The notes beneath the pieces are model-generated. The model was not told the origin of the DNA. It saw only the letters and a list, made by a program, of their open reading frames with translations, and ran no database searches. A DNA stretch of 64,000 nucleotides from JAKPAM01 sp047601745 (GTDB lineage Bacteria; Pseudomonadota; Gammaproteobacteria; Burkholderiales; Burkholderiaceae_E). A program made the translations under genes and the position numbers. Every line of letters begins with the position of its first letter. Positions within the stretch are counted from its first letter, which is position 1. Below are positions 8,637 through 16,924 of the stretch, piece after piece. The DNA lies in contig JASGIS010000001.1 in assembly GCA_047601745.1 (NCBI GenBank), forward strand, positions 4,588,001-4,652,000, written 5' to 3'.

Positions 8637-9145
8637 CTTCCATCCCGTTTCCGCCGCAGGGCCTCGCGCCCACGCCCGAGCAGATCCGTCGCCACCTGCG
8701 CCGCGCCCAGCAGGTCGCCGAACGCGCCACGCGGATGGGCCACCATCCGTTCGGTGCGATCCTCGTCGGCCCGGACCAGGAGACGGTGCTGATCGAACAG
8801 TGCAACATCGATACGGTCAATCACGCCGAATCCACCCTCGCGCGCGTGGCGGCCACCAACTTCAGCGCCGATTACCTGTGGGGCTGCACGCTCTACACCA
8901 CGGTGGAGCCCTGCTGCATGTGCGCCGGCACCGCGTACTGGGCCAACATCGGCCGCATCGTGTTCGGCATGACCGAGCACCGCCTGCTCGAATTCACGGG
9001 CAGCCATGGCGAGAACCCGACGATGAGCGTGTCCTCGCGCTACGTGTTCGATCACTGCCAGAAGCCCGTCGAGTTGATCGGTCCCATCCCCGAGATGGAA
9101 AGCGAGATCGCCGCGCAGCAGCAGGTGTTCTGGGCGCAGCGCTAG
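8633..9145 (+). CDS. cytidine-deaminase-fold nucleobase/nucleoside deaminase
   Basis: The start overlaps the permease stop and yields 170 residues. The zinc motifs of the CDA/TadA/guanine-deaminase fold are intact: NHAE (His ligand and proton-shuttling Glu) and PCCMCAG (two Cys ligands). The tail motif MSVSSRYVF also occurs in bacterial nucleoside-deaminase-type proteins of catabolic clusters. It should replace an exocyclic amino group on a ring by a keto group, releasing ammonia. Guanine, cytosine, isocytosine or an aminated pterin are all possible. Its place beside a molybdenum hydroxylase favours a purine- or pterin-like substrate. Confidence 0.82.
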   Translation: MTSIPFPPQGLAPTPEQIRRHLRRAQQVAERATRMGHHPFGAILVGPDQETVLIEQCNIDTVNHAESTLARVAATNFSADYLWGCTLYTTVEPCCMCAGTAYWANIGRIVFGMTEHRLLEFTGSHGENPTMSVSSRYVFDHCQKPVELIGPIPEMESEIAAQQQVFWAQR

Positions 9146-9167
9146 CGCCGCGGACGGAGCACGCCGC

Positions 9168-9950
9168 ATGCACCTCGACCGCCCGGCCAGCCCGCAGGCC
9201 GCGCAGGCATTGGCCGATCGGTTCGGCGGTGCCGCGTGCTTCATCGCCGGCGGCACGCTGCTGCAGCAGACGTGGCCGGAGCCGCGCCTGGCGCCGCCGG
9301 GCATCCGATTCATCGACGTGCAGTCCTGGCCGCAGACCCGTTCCGTCACGCTGGAGGATGGCTGCTTGCGCATCGGCGCCGGCGTGCGCCTGGAGGCGGC
9401 GCGAACCGATGTGCTGGTGCGCACGCGGGCCCCGCTGCTGGCGCAGGCGCTCGACCAGTTGGGCGCGGCGGGCGTGCGGCGCCTGGGCACGCTGGGCGGC
9501 AACATCGGCTGGGGCGAGGGCGATTGCTGTCCGGTGCTGTTGGCCATGGATGCGCTGGTGGAACTGGCCGACGGCCGCCGCGAGACGCTGGAAGCGGTGC
9601 TCCGGCGCCCCGTGCGGCCGCTGATGCTGGCCTTCCGGCTGCCCTGCACGGAGTCGTCGGCGCCGATGGTGTTCGAGAAGGTGGGCCATCGCGCCGCGTT
9701 CTCGCCCGCGCGGCTGCGCATGGCCATACGCTGGCATCGCAGCGATCGAGGCTGCGCGGTGGACCGCATCGCCGCTGCCGCGCCCGGCCTGCCGGTGCAC
9801 CGGCTGCATGCGGCCGAACGGCTGATGGCAGGTCCCCGGCCCACGTTGGCCGACATTCGCGCCGCCTGCCTGCAAAGCCTGCCGCCGGATCTCGCCGCCA
9901 TCGCCAGCCGCCTGATCGCCGGGCATTGCGGCCTGCCGCTGACGCTCTGA
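9168..9950 (+). CDS. molybdenum hydroxylase, FAD-binding subunit
   Basis: This 260-residue protein is the medium (FAD) subunit of a xanthine-dehydrogenase-family enzyme. FAD-contact motifs are recognisable: FIAGGTLLQQ near residues 25-34 and RRLGTLGGNIGWGEGDCCP around 105-123. A CO_deh_flav_C-like tail follows. It is somewhat short (family usually 280-300). It passes electrons from the iron-sulfur subunit to NAD or another acceptor. The gene order FAD, Mo, Fe-S with overlapping junctions shows a three-subunit enzyme. Confidence 0.85.
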   Translation: MHLDRPASPQAAQALADRFGGAACFIAGGTLLQQTWPEPRLAPPGIRFIDVQSWPQTRSVTLEDGCLRIGAGVRLEAARTDVLVRTRAPLLAQALDQLGAAGVRRLGTLGGNIGWGEGDCCPVLLAMDALVELADGRRETLEAVLRRPVRPLMLAFRLPCTESSAPMVFEKVGHRAAFSPARLRMAIRWHRSDRGCAVDRIAAAAPGLPVHRLHAAERLMAGPRPTLADIRAACLQSLPPDLAAIASRLIAGHCGLPLTL

Positions 9951-9957
9951 GGTCGTG

Positions 9958-12258
9958 ATGGAATTCGCCACGCCCCACGCGATCCGCCGCCTGCACGAAG
10001 AGGCGCTGCGCCCGCGGCCCGATGCGGGCGACAAGCTCGCGGGCAACCCCGGCTTCCTGACCGACCGTATCCGCCCGGGCCAGTCGCGCGGCGCGATTCT
10101 CGGCAGCCCCCATCCGCATGCGCGCATCGTGCGCATCGACACTGCCGCTGCCCGGGCGCTGCCGGGCGTGCATGCCGTGGTCACGCATGCGGACATTCCC
10201 GGCATCACCCACTACGGCCTGCGCAAAGTCGATCGGCCCGTGCTGTGCATCGACAAGGTGCGGCACGTCGGCGATCCGGTCGCGGCCGTGGCCGCCGTGG
10301 ACATGGCCACGGCCCGCGCGGCGCTGGCGCTGATCGAGGTCGAATACGCGCCGCTGCCCGTCGTGGACGATGCCGAACGTGCGCTGCTGCCGGACCTGCC
10401 GGCGGCGCAGCGGGTGCACGAAGCCGGCAATCTGCTGCACGCCGCCCGGCATGCGCAGGGTGACATGCAGGCCGCGCAGGCGGGCACCGTACACGTGGTC
10501 GAGGATTGCTACACCACGCCGCGCCAGATGCACGCGTTCCTGGAAACCGAAGGAGGCGTCGCCGAGCCCGACGGCGAGGGCGGGCTGCGGCTGTTCTTCG
10601 GCGGCCATAACCCGGCGCGCGAGCGGCAGGTGATCGCCGACGTGCTGGGCCTACCGCACGAGCGCGTGCACGCAGTCGGTACGCCGGTGGGAGGCTCGTA
10701 CGGTGGCAAGGACGAGCTGACGATCCAGCCGATCGCCGCGTTGCTGGCCTGGAAGGCCGACCGCCCGGTGCGCCTGCACCTGACGCGGCCGCAGTCCGTG
10801 GACCTGGGCGTCAAACGCCACCCGATGCGCATCCGCATGCGCACCGGCTGCGACGCGCAGGGCCGGCTCACCTTCATGCAGGCCGACATCCTGGCGGATA
10901 CCGGCGCCTATGCCACCCACGGCCCCGAGGTGCTGGACGCCGCGCTCGAGCACGCCCCCGGCCCGTACCGGTACCGGGCCGTGGCGCTGCAGGCGCGGCT
11001 CGCCTATACCAACAACGGCATCGCCGGCGCCTTCCGCGGCTTCGGTGCGGTGCAGACGCAGTTCGCGCTGGAGCGGCAGATCGACCGGCTGGCCGCGCTC
11101 GCGGGCCTGGCGCCTGACGCCTTTCGTGCGCTGAACCTCGCCGCACCCGATGCGCCCGGGCCGCTGGGCCAGTGGGTAGTGCCGTTCGATGGCGCGCAGC
11201 GGGCGCTGGACGTGGCCCGCCGGCAGCCGCTGTGGCAAGGCCCGCGCCGCTGGCACGGCAGCGATGGCCGTCACGCGTACGGCGTGGGCCTGGCGTTGAT
11301 CCATCGCAGCGACGGTTTCGGCAAGGGCGGCCCCAGCGGCTGCCGCATGGAGCTGGCGCTGGCCTCGGACGGTGCCATCGAACTGCGCAGCAGCTTCACC
11401 GAGCTGGGCCAGGACCTCGTCGGCAGCATCCGGAACCTGTGCGCCGCCGAGCTGGCCTGCAGCCCGGACGATGTGCGCCCCGTGCTCGGCGACACGCGGC
11501 TCGCGCCCGATTCCGGCCCCGTGGCGGCATCGCGCGCCACCACACTGGTCTGGCGCGCCGCGCGGCAGGCGCGTGATCAGTGGTGGCGCCGACTGCTGCG
11601 GGCCGCCGCGCGCATGCGCCCAGGCGATGCAGGTGATGCGGGCGATGCGGGCGAGTTGCGCTGCGGCCCCGGCGGCATCCATGGCCCGCAAGGGCTGGCC
11701 ATCACCTACCGGGAGCTGGCCGAAGCCGGCGCATGCCTGCGCATCGCCATCGACCTGCATGGCGAGGATCCGGAGGGCAACGCCCACGACACCCATTTCG
11801 TATTCGGTGCCGCCGCGGCCATCGCCAGGGTTCGCGTGGACACGTGGAGCGGCGCCATCCGCGTGGAGGAACTGGTGATGTGCACGGCGCTCGGGCCGGT
11901 GGCATCGCCCCAGGGTTATCTGGGCCAGATGGAGGGCGGTGCCCTCATGGGCCAGGCGATGTGCACGAACGAAGACCTCGGATGCGAGCAGGGCCGCTAC
12001 ACCGCGCACAACCTGGATGCCTACCTGATTCCCACGCTGGCCGACGCCCCGGCCATGCAGGTGCTGGCCATCGAGAACCTGCCCGAAGGCGATCCCATCG
12101 GTCCGCGCGGGGCCGGCGAGATCAGCGTGAACTTCGCCGCGCCCGCGGTGGCGAATGCGATCGCCACGGCCATCGGGCGGCCGGTCAATCGTCTGCCGCT
12201 GACGCCCGCGCGCGTGATCGCATTGCTGGAAGCCACTCGGGAGACCGTCGACAGATGA
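9958..12258 (+). CDS. molybdenum hydroxylase, molybdopterin-binding catalytic subunit
   Basis: About 766 residues from the ATG at 9958 (a GTG sits one codon earlier). The N-terminal a/b hammerhead (about 30-140; GAILGSPHPHARI) and the two molybdopterin-binding parts are present, with GTPVGGSYGGKDE, the AFRGFGAVQ loop and the C-terminal GPRGAGEIS motif containing the catalytic Glu. It resembles XdhD-like and other XDH-family large subunits. The enzyme hydroxylates a carbon next to a ring nitrogen using water. Around residues 559-567 a GDAGDAGDAG insertion comes from a 9-bp repeat. No XdhC-type cofactor insertase gene is nearby. Confidence 0.87.
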   Translation: MEFATPHAIRRLHEEALRPRPDAGDKLAGNPGFLTDRIRPGQSRGAILGSPHPHARIVRIDTAAARALPGVHAVVTHADIPGITHYGLRKVDRPVLCIDKVRHVGDPVAAVAAVDMATARAALALIEVEYAPLPVVDDAERALLPDLPAAQRVHEAGNLLHAARHAQGDMQAAQAGTVHVVEDCYTTPRQMHAFLETEGGVAEPDGEGGLRLFFGGHNPARERQVIADVLGLPHERVHAVGTPVGGSYGGKDELTIQPIAALLAWKADRPVRLHLTRPQSVDLGVKRHPMRIRMRTGCDAQGRLTFMQADILADTGAYATHGPEVLDAALEHAPGPYRYRAVALQARLAYTNNGIAGAFRGFGAVQTQFALERQIDRLAALAGLAPDAFRALNLAAPDAPGPLGQWVVPFDGAQRALDVARRQPLWQGPRRWHGSDGRHAYGVGLALIHRSDGFGKGGPSGCRMELALASDGAIELRSSFTELGQDLVGSIRNLCAAELACSPDDVRPVLGDTRLAPDSGPVAASRATTLVWRAARQARDQWWRRLLRAAARMRPGDAGDAGDAGELRCGPGGIHGPQGLAITYRELAEAGACLRIAIDLHGEDPEGNAHDTHFVFGAAAAIARVRVDTWSGAIRVEELVMCTALGPVASPQGYLGQMEGGALMGQAMCTNEDLGCEQGRYTAHNLDAYLIPTLADAPAMQVLAIENLPEGDPIGPRGAGEISVNFAAPAVANAIATAIGRPVNRLPLTPARVIALLEATRETVDR

Positions 12259-12788
12259 ACCGCAGCATCGACCTCGGGCACTTTTCCCGGGACGGCGCCG
12301 AGCCGGCGCGCGAGCCGGATTTCGAGCTCGGGCTGGAACTCAATGGTCGGCCGGTCAGCGTGGTCTGCACGCCGGACACCCGTCTGCTCACGCTGCTGCG
12401 CGAGCACTGGCACCTGACGGGCGCCAAGCCCGGCTGCGAGGTGGGCCGCTGCGGCGCCTGCATGGTCTGGTTCAATGGCGAGCCCGCGAATGCCTGCCTG
12501 CTGATGGCCTGGCAACTGCAGGGGCAGGCCGTGCGCACCATCGAATCCGTCGCCGCCGATGCGGCCAGTGCGCCCGTACGCGATGCGCTGGCCCGCTGCG
12601 GCGGCGTGCAGTGCGGTTACTGCACGGCCGGCATGGTGATGAGCCTGAGCTGGCTGCACCAGCAGCAACCGCGGCCCGGCGTGGCGGAGGCCGAGGCGCA
12701 GATGTGCGGCAACCTGTGCCGTTGCACCGGCTACGGCGGCATCCGCCGGGCCGTGCATCGGCTGTTTTCGTCCGGCGATCCGGCGTGA
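12255..12788 (+). CDS. molybdenum hydroxylase, [2Fe-2S] subunit
   Basis: The start overlaps the large-subunit stop (ATGA); 177 residues. After a ~25-residue leader, a plant-type ferredoxin domain carries GCEVGRCGACMV plus a later Cys in NACLL. The second helical [2Fe-2S] domain carries QCGYCTAGMVMS and CGNLCRCTGYGGI. All eight cysteines are present. It relays electrons from the Mo centre to FAD. The stop codon lies inside one copy of a 21-bp imperfect repeat whose partner is 1.1 kb downstream, so the operon end coincides with a rearrangement edge. Confidence 0.9.
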   Translation: MNRSIDLGHFSRDGAEPAREPDFELGLELNGRPVSVVCTPDTRLLTLLREHWHLTGAKPGCEVGRCGACMVWFNGEPANACLLMAWQLQGQAVRTIESVAADAASAPVRDALARCGGVQCGYCTAGMVMSLSWLHQQQPRPGVAEAEAQMCGNLCRCTGYGGIRRAVHRLFSSGDPA

Positions 12789-12802
12789 GCGTGCAGGTGG
12801 TC
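12782..12802 (+). repeat. left copy of a 21-bp imperfect direct repeat flanking the RES module
   Basis: The 21 bases match 13915-13935 at 19 positions in the same orientation, with a shared GGCGTGAGCGTGC core. The copy spans the end of the iron-sulfur subunit gene and the truncated end of the RES gene. It may mark insertion of the toxin-antitoxin module or a recombination scar. Confidence 0.6.
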
Positions 12803-13145
12803 ACGCCCCATCGCATTCAAGTCTTTCCTGGGACGATGAGCCGGCTGTATCCGGGACGTCGTGGAAGACCGTCTCCATCAACGCGCACGGTAGTGTGGTG
12901 CCCGCGTAAAGCGTTGGAATCGCTTGTCCCTGATTGTCCTGGATCGGGCTGAAGCGGGCATTGCCGCGTACGCCGGGATTGAACTGGTCCGCCCGGTACT
13001 CGCTCTGGTGTACGCGATGGAGCACCGTGCCCTCAGCCAATTCCGTGAGGGTTACCTGCAAGTCGCTTGATGGCTCCGGCGTGGCCGACGATGGCTTACC
13101 GGCAGGCTTGAGGTCGCGTGCGGGCTTGGCCCGCCGTTCAGCCAT
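12801..13145 (-). pseudogene. RES-domain toxin, C-terminally truncated
   Basis: The ATG at 13145 opens a 114-residue product overlapping the upstream antitoxin gene by 8 bases. Residues about 32-100 are a clear RES N-terminal half: LHRVHQSEYRADQFNPG and TLYAGTTLPCALMETVFHDVP. In intact RES proteins of this type the domain continues well past HDVP to about 150 residues of domain and 200 or more in total. Here the frame becomes unrelated sequence and stops within about 20 codons, at the 21-bp direct repeat. RES toxins of known systems attack NAD. This copy probably lacks activity. Confidence 0.72.
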
Positions 13146-13812
13146 GGGCAACGTCCTGGATCTCGTCCACGGCGGCCGCGATGACACGTTCCGGGGACGA
13201 GGCCAGCAGGTCCTGTGGGCGCTTGCCACCGAGGAAGCCGTTCTCGGATCGGAACCAATAGGCCATGCCCCAACCGTCCTTGTGTCCGGCAAAGGCCTCG
13301 ATGACCTTGGCCAACGACTTCAGCGGACGGAAACCGGCGTCCTGGTCCAAGCCGTAGCCCGGGAAATAGTCGATACCACCGTGGTTGATGGCGAAGATCT
13401 GCCCTTGCTTCTTCCATTTGTTCGGCTGGGCGCTCGGGTTTCGGGTGCTCAGCCCTGCTAGCTGTGCGATATGGGCAGCCGTCAGCCAATCGCCACTTTC
13501 CAGTACGGCCTTGCGCGCTCGGACCAGCATGTTCGCTTCCTTCAGCAGCCGAGGCGACGGCGGAGTGCGTGGCACCAGTACTTCGGCCAGCCGTTCGAGC
13601 GATTCCCTATCCTGGCGTTCGAGCAGCACCTCGAACAGGGAAGAGGCGACATTGGTGAAGTTCTCCGCCAATGCAGCGAAAACGGTGGGCTTGATGTGGT
13701 CGAACGCGACCACCAGCACGCGGTCGGCCTGCGACTGGCCGAGTCGGGCCTGGATCTCCTTGGGCGTACCCACCAAGGTCGAAACCCCGGGATGGTCTGC
13801 GACGACGCTCAT
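13138..13812 (-). CDS. antitoxin of a Xre/MbcA/ParS-RES type toxin-antitoxin module
   Basis: This 224-residue protein precedes and overlaps the RES gene, the usual antitoxin-first order. The C-terminal third (GWGMAYWFRSENGFLGGKRP, then a short helical tail) resembles MbcA/ParS/Xre antitoxin toxin-binding regions. The middle has a short predicted helix-turn-helix (TAAHIAQLAGLSTRNPS, about 117-133) that could bind DNA. The gene seems intact although its toxin partner is truncated. It may persist as an orphan antitoxin or regulator. Confidence 0.65.
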   Translation of the reverse strand: MSVVADHPGVSTLVGTPKEIQARLGQSQADRVLVVAFDHIKPTVFAALAENFTNVASSLFEVLLERQDRESLERLAEVLVPRTPPSPRLLKEANMLVRARKAVLESGDWLTAAHIAQLAGLSTRNPSAQPNKWKKQGQIFAINHGGIDYFPGYGLDQDAGFRPLKSLAKVIEAFAGHKDGWGMAYWFRSENGFLGGKRPQDLLASSPERVIAAAVDEIQDVAHG

Positions 13813-13914
13813 GGCGAATCCTTGCTGAGTTATTTTCTCTATGCGATTAGACCATATCCAAAATAACTTTCAATACCGTTGTCCTCGGGATTCGTATCCG
13901 ACTTCGTCCGATCT

Positions 13915-13935
13915 GGCGTGAGCGTGCGGATGGTC
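13915..13935 (+). repeat. right copy of a 21-bp imperfect direct repeat flanking the RES module
   Basis: This matches 12782-12802 at 19 of 21 positions, about 100 bases beyond the antitoxin start. Together the two copies bracket the antitoxin and truncated toxin. Confidence 0.6.
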
Positions 13936-13978
13936 CTCCGTGGCGTGTCCTGCCGTCCGGTCGAGCGCCAAAGGGCAT

Positions 13979-14083
13979 TCAGGAAGAAGATGCCTCGCCG
14001 GTAGCGGCGTCCGGAATACGGGCGATGACCTTGATCTCGAAGTCGAACCCGGCCAGCCAGTTCACGCCGACGGCCGCGGCGGC
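13979..14083 (-). pseudogene. C-terminal remnant of a RidA-family gene
   Basis: On the minus strand codons read VGVNWLAGFDFEIKVIARIP and then a short tail to a stop at 13979. This resembles the last strand and end of RidA/YjgF-family proteins. Upstream the frame turns into alanine/arginine-rich sequence with no RidA body. The remnant lies antisense to the N-terminal extension of the TetR gene. I infer a gene mostly deleted during the rearrangement that also placed the RES module. Confidence is limited by the short length. Confidence 0.4.
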
Positions 14084-14678
14084 GGCACCCCGGCGTCGGG
14101 CCGAAACGATGGAGGAGAACCGTGCCAAGCTGATCCAGGCTGCACGCAAGGCTTTCGCGCGCAAGGGGTTCGCTGCCGCCTCGATGGATGAACTGACGGC
14201 CGAAGCCGGTCTGACGCGGGGCGCGCTGTATCACAACTTCGGCGACAAGCGGGGCCTGTTGGCCGCGGTGGTCGCGCAGCTCGATGGCGAGATGGCCAAG
14301 CGCGCCCAGGCGGCGGCCAGCAAGGCGGCAAGCGACTGGGAGGGATTGCTCGCGGAGGGCACGGTCTACATCAAGGCGGCACTCGATCCCGACGTGAGGC
14401 AGATCGTGCTGCTCGATGGGCCCGCGGTTCTCGGCGACCCATCGCAATGGCCGAGCCAGAACGCCTGCCTGCAGACGACCAGGCAAACGGTCGAGCGGCT
14501 GATCTCCCGAGGAGTCCTGAAGCCTGTCGATGCCGAAGCGGCGGCGCGGCTGCTCAACGGTGCCGCGTTGAATGCCGCGTTGTGGGTGGCCGCCAGCGAG
14601 CATCCCAAGGCGGTGTTTCCGAAGGCGGTCCAGGTCTTCCGGCATCTGGCCGCGGGCTTGCTGGCCAAGCCGGAATGA
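14025..14678 (+). CDS. TetR/AcrR-family transcriptional regulator
   Basis: The longest form is 217 residues. The helix-turn-helix begins around MEENRAKLIQAARKAFARKG and continues through GLTRGALYHNFGDKRGLLAA, a typical TetR N-terminus. An alternative start at 14109 (189 residues) is plausible, because codons 1-25 overlap the antisense RidA remnant and look unlike TetR sequence. The ligand domain is not diagnostic. It is separated from rutA by 279 bases holding a RutR-like site. It may control itself or a divergent gene lost in the rearrangement. Function unknown. Confidence 0.75.
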   Translation: MTLISKSNPASQFTPTAAAAAPRRRAETMEENRAKLIQAARKAFARKGFAAASMDELTAEAGLTRGALYHNFGDKRGLLAAVVAQLDGEMAKRAQAAASKAASDWEGLLAEGTVYIKAALDPDVRQIVLLDGPAVLGDPSQWPSQNACLQTTRQTVERLISRGVLKPVDAEAAARLLNGAALNAALWVAASEHPKAVFPKAVQVFRHLAAGLLAKPE

Positions 14679-14794
14679 CCCTTCGATAGCGCGGATGCAG
14701 GCGTTGCTGGCGCGGCAGGACCGGAGTCCGCCGCACCGCCGGCGAACGGCGATGCACCAATCCTGCGGATGACCGGCCGGGTCCTGCATCAATC

Positions 14795-14810
14795 TGGACC
14801 ATCTGGTCAA
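14795..14810. promoter_or_regulatory. RutR operator upstream of rutA
   Basis: The 16 bases read TGGACCATCTGGTCAA. E. coli RutR binds the palindrome TTGACCAnnTGGTCAA; this site matches 13 of the 14 defined positions. It lies 148 bases before rutA. In E. coli RutR represses the rut operon and is released by uracil or thymine. The same control is inferred here because rutR lies at the other end of the operon. Confidence 0.82.
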
Positions 14811-14957
14811 AAATCGACGATCGAAATCGCATAACGCATTGATTTTCAATGCGTTGTCCGGATGGCACGGTATCTGCTGAATGAACCCCGACCCCTGGCG
14901 GCCGCGTTCATCGGGCCGGCGCGCCAGGCGAACCTCTTCCATCATCGAAAGGTGCAC

Positions 14958-16076
14958 ATGAACGTCGGTGTCTTCATTCCCATCGGCAACAACGGTTGGC
15001 TGATCTCGGAAAACGCTCCGCAGTACAAGCCCACGTTCGAGCTGAACAAGCAGATCACGCTGGAGGCCGAGCGCTACGGTCTGGACTTCGCGCTGTCGAT
15101 GATCAAGCTGCGGGGTTTCGGCGGCAAGACCGAATTCTGGGACCACAACCTGGAGTCGTTCACGCTGATGGCGGGGCTGGCGGCGGTGACGACGAAGATC
15201 AAGCTGTTCGCCACCGCGCCTTCGCTGCTGTTGCCGCCGGCCATCGTGGCGCGCATGGCTTCGACCATCGATTCGATCTCGGGCGGCCGCTTCGGCATCA
15301 ATCTGGTGACCGGCTGGCAGCGTCCGGAGTATTCGCAGATGGGCATGTGGCCCGGCGATGAATTCTTCGCCACGCGCTACCAGTACCTGTCCGAATACAT
15401 CCAGGTGTTGCGCGAGCTGTGGGAGACGGGCCGCTCGGACTTCAAGGGCGCGCACTTCCGGATGGACGACTGCCGGTTGTCGCCGCAACCGCAGGTGCCG
15501 ATGAAGGTGATCTGCGCCGGCCAGAGCGAGGCGGGCATGGCGTTCTCGGCCCGATACGCCGACTACAACTTCTGTTTCGGCAAGGGCGTGAACACGCCGA
15601 CGGCCTTCAAGCCCGCGGCCGACAAACTGATCGAGGCGGTGGCCGAGACGGGTCGCGAGGTCACGTCCTATGTGCTGATGATGGTGATCGCCGACGAGAC
15701 GGACGAAGCCGCCTTCGCCCGGTGGGAGCTCTACAAGGCCGGCGCCGATACCGAGGCCATCGCCTGGATGGCGCAGCAGGGCGCGGCCGATACGAAATCC
15801 GGCGGTGATACCAACGTGCGCCAGATGACGGACCCGAGTTCGCCGTCGGCCGTCAACATCAACATGGGCACGCTGGTGGGCTCGTACGCGAACGTGGCGC
15901 GCATGCTCGACGAGGTCGCCCGGGTGCCGGGTACCGAGGGCGTGCTGCTGACCTTCGACGATTTCGTGGCCGGCGTGCGCGCCTTCGGCGAACGCATCCA
16001 GCCGCTGATGAAAAGCCGCGCCCACGTGTACAGCCCGGTGCCGTCGCAGGTCGCCGAACGGCCCGTGGCGGCGTGA
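14958..16076 (+). CDS. rutA: RutA pyrimidine oxygenase (FMN-dependent)
   Basis: From the ATG at 14958 (GAAAGGTG ribosome site) the product has 372 residues. It closely follows E. coli RutA: MNVGVFIPIGNNGWLIS at the start, then ALSMIKLRGFGGKTEFWDHN, FGINLVTGWQRPEYSQMG and FCFGKGVNTPTAF. RutA is a luciferase-fold monooxygenase that opens uracil or thymine between N3 and C4 with FMNH2 and O2, giving ureidoacrylate-type products. First gene of rutABCD. No flavin reductase gene (rutF) is adjacent, so reduced FMN must come from elsewhere. Confidence 0.96.
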   Translation: MNVGVFIPIGNNGWLISENAPQYKPTFELNKQITLEAERYGLDFALSMIKLRGFGGKTEFWDHNLESFTLMAGLAAVTTKIKLFATAPSLLLPPAIVARMASTIDSISGGRFGINLVTGWQRPEYSQMGMWPGDEFFATRYQYLSEYIQVLRELWETGRSDFKGAHFRMDDCRLSPQPQVPMKVICAGQSEAGMAFSARYADYNFCFGKGVNTPTAFKPAADKLIEAVAETGREVTSYVLMMVIADETDEAAFARWELYKAGADTEAIAWMAQQGAADTKSGGDTNVRQMTDPSSPSAVNINMGTLVGSYANVARMLDEVARVPGTEGVLLTFDDFVAGVRAFGERIQPLMKSRAHVYSPVPSQVAERPVAA

Positions 16077-16087
16077 AGGAAAGCGTC

Positions 16088-16840
16088 ATGAGCGAGCCGG
16101 AAAAGACCAACAGGACGCTGACGTCATCGACGCCCGTGGGCATCCCCGCACCGCCCGGCGCACCGCCCGCCTGGGAGCTGCCCGCGCGGCCCGAGCCCTT
16201 GCTGCTGCAGGCCGCGAACACCGCGCTGATCGTGGTGGACATGCAGAACGCCTATGCGACGCCGGGCGGTTATGTGGACACCGCGGGCTTCGATATCTCG
16301 GGCGCGCAGCGCACGATCGCCGGCATTACCCGCTGCGTCGAGGCGGCGCGTCGCGCCGGCGTGCTGGTGGTGTTCCTGCAGAACGGCTGGGACGCGGGTT
16401 ATGTCGAGGCGGGCGGGCCGGGCTCGCCGAACTGGCACAAGTCCAATGCGCTCAAGACCATGCGTGCCCGGCCCGAGCTGGCAGGCCGGTTCCTGGCCAA
16501 GGGCGGGTGGGATTACGAACTGGTCGATGCCCTGCGACCCGGTCCCGGCGACATCGTCGTGCCCAAGACCCGTTACAGCGGCTTCTTCAACAGCACGCTG
16601 GACAGCGCGCTGCGCGCCCGAGGCATCCGCAATCTGGCCTTCACCGGCATCGCCACCAACGTCTGCGTGGAGTCCACGCTGCGCGACGCCTTCCACCTCG
16701 AGTATTTCGCGGTGCTGCTGGAAGACGCCACGCACCAGCTCGGGTCGGCGGCGATCCAGGCCGGCACCGTCTACAACGTCGAGACGTTCTTCGGCTGGGT
16801 CGCCGGCGTGGACGCGTTCTGCGCGACGCTGGGCGGCTGA
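16088..16840 (+). CDS. rutB: RutB ureidoacrylate/peroxyureidoacrylate amidohydrolase
   Basis: I choose the ATG at 16088 (AAGGAAA upstream; 250 residues). A GTG at 16073 overlapping the rutA stop would add five codons. It is an isochorismatase-like cysteine hydrolase with the Asp-Lys-Cys triad visible in VVDMQNAYA, PKTRYSGFFN and ATNVCVEST. RutB hydrolyses the RutA product, releasing carbamate and 3-aminoacrylate. The first ~35 residues are Pro/Ala-rich and precede the conserved fold. The stop codon lies in an 8-bp tandem repeat. Confidence 0.94.
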   Translation: MSEPEKTNRTLTSSTPVGIPAPPGAPPAWELPARPEPLLLQAANTALIVVDMQNAYATPGGYVDTAGFDISGAQRTIAGITRCVEAARRAGVLVVFLQNGWDAGYVEAGGPGSPNWHKSNALKTMRARPELAGRFLAKGGWDYELVDALRPGPGDIVVPKTRYSGFFNSTLDSALRARGIRNLAFTGIATNVCVESTLRDAFHLEYFAVLLEDATHQLGSAAIQAGTVYNVETFFGWVAGVDAFCATLGG

Positions 16841-16875
16841 ACCGCTGAACCGCTGAACCGCTGAACCGCCGAACC
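16836..16875. repeat. 8-bp tandem repeat (GCTGAACC)x5 spanning the rutB stop
   Basis: Four perfect GCTGAACC units and a fifth with one mismatch start at the rutB stop codon and fill half of the rutB-rutC gap. Each unit contains a TGA in a frame shifted by two, so copy changes mainly alter spacing. This is the second 8-bp repeat at an operon junction in the window. Confidence 0.85.
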
Positions 16876-16924
16876 GGTGATCCCGCCGAACCGCCTTCCC
16901 CCTCATTCGCTCCAGGAGTCCCAG

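Noticed and set aside
13839..16025. Minus-strand frame of about 728 codons opposite TetR and rutA
   Set aside because: RutA on the plus strand is unambiguous; only the first 105 bases of this region on the minus strand (RidA-like remnant) have family-like sequence, and in a different frame.
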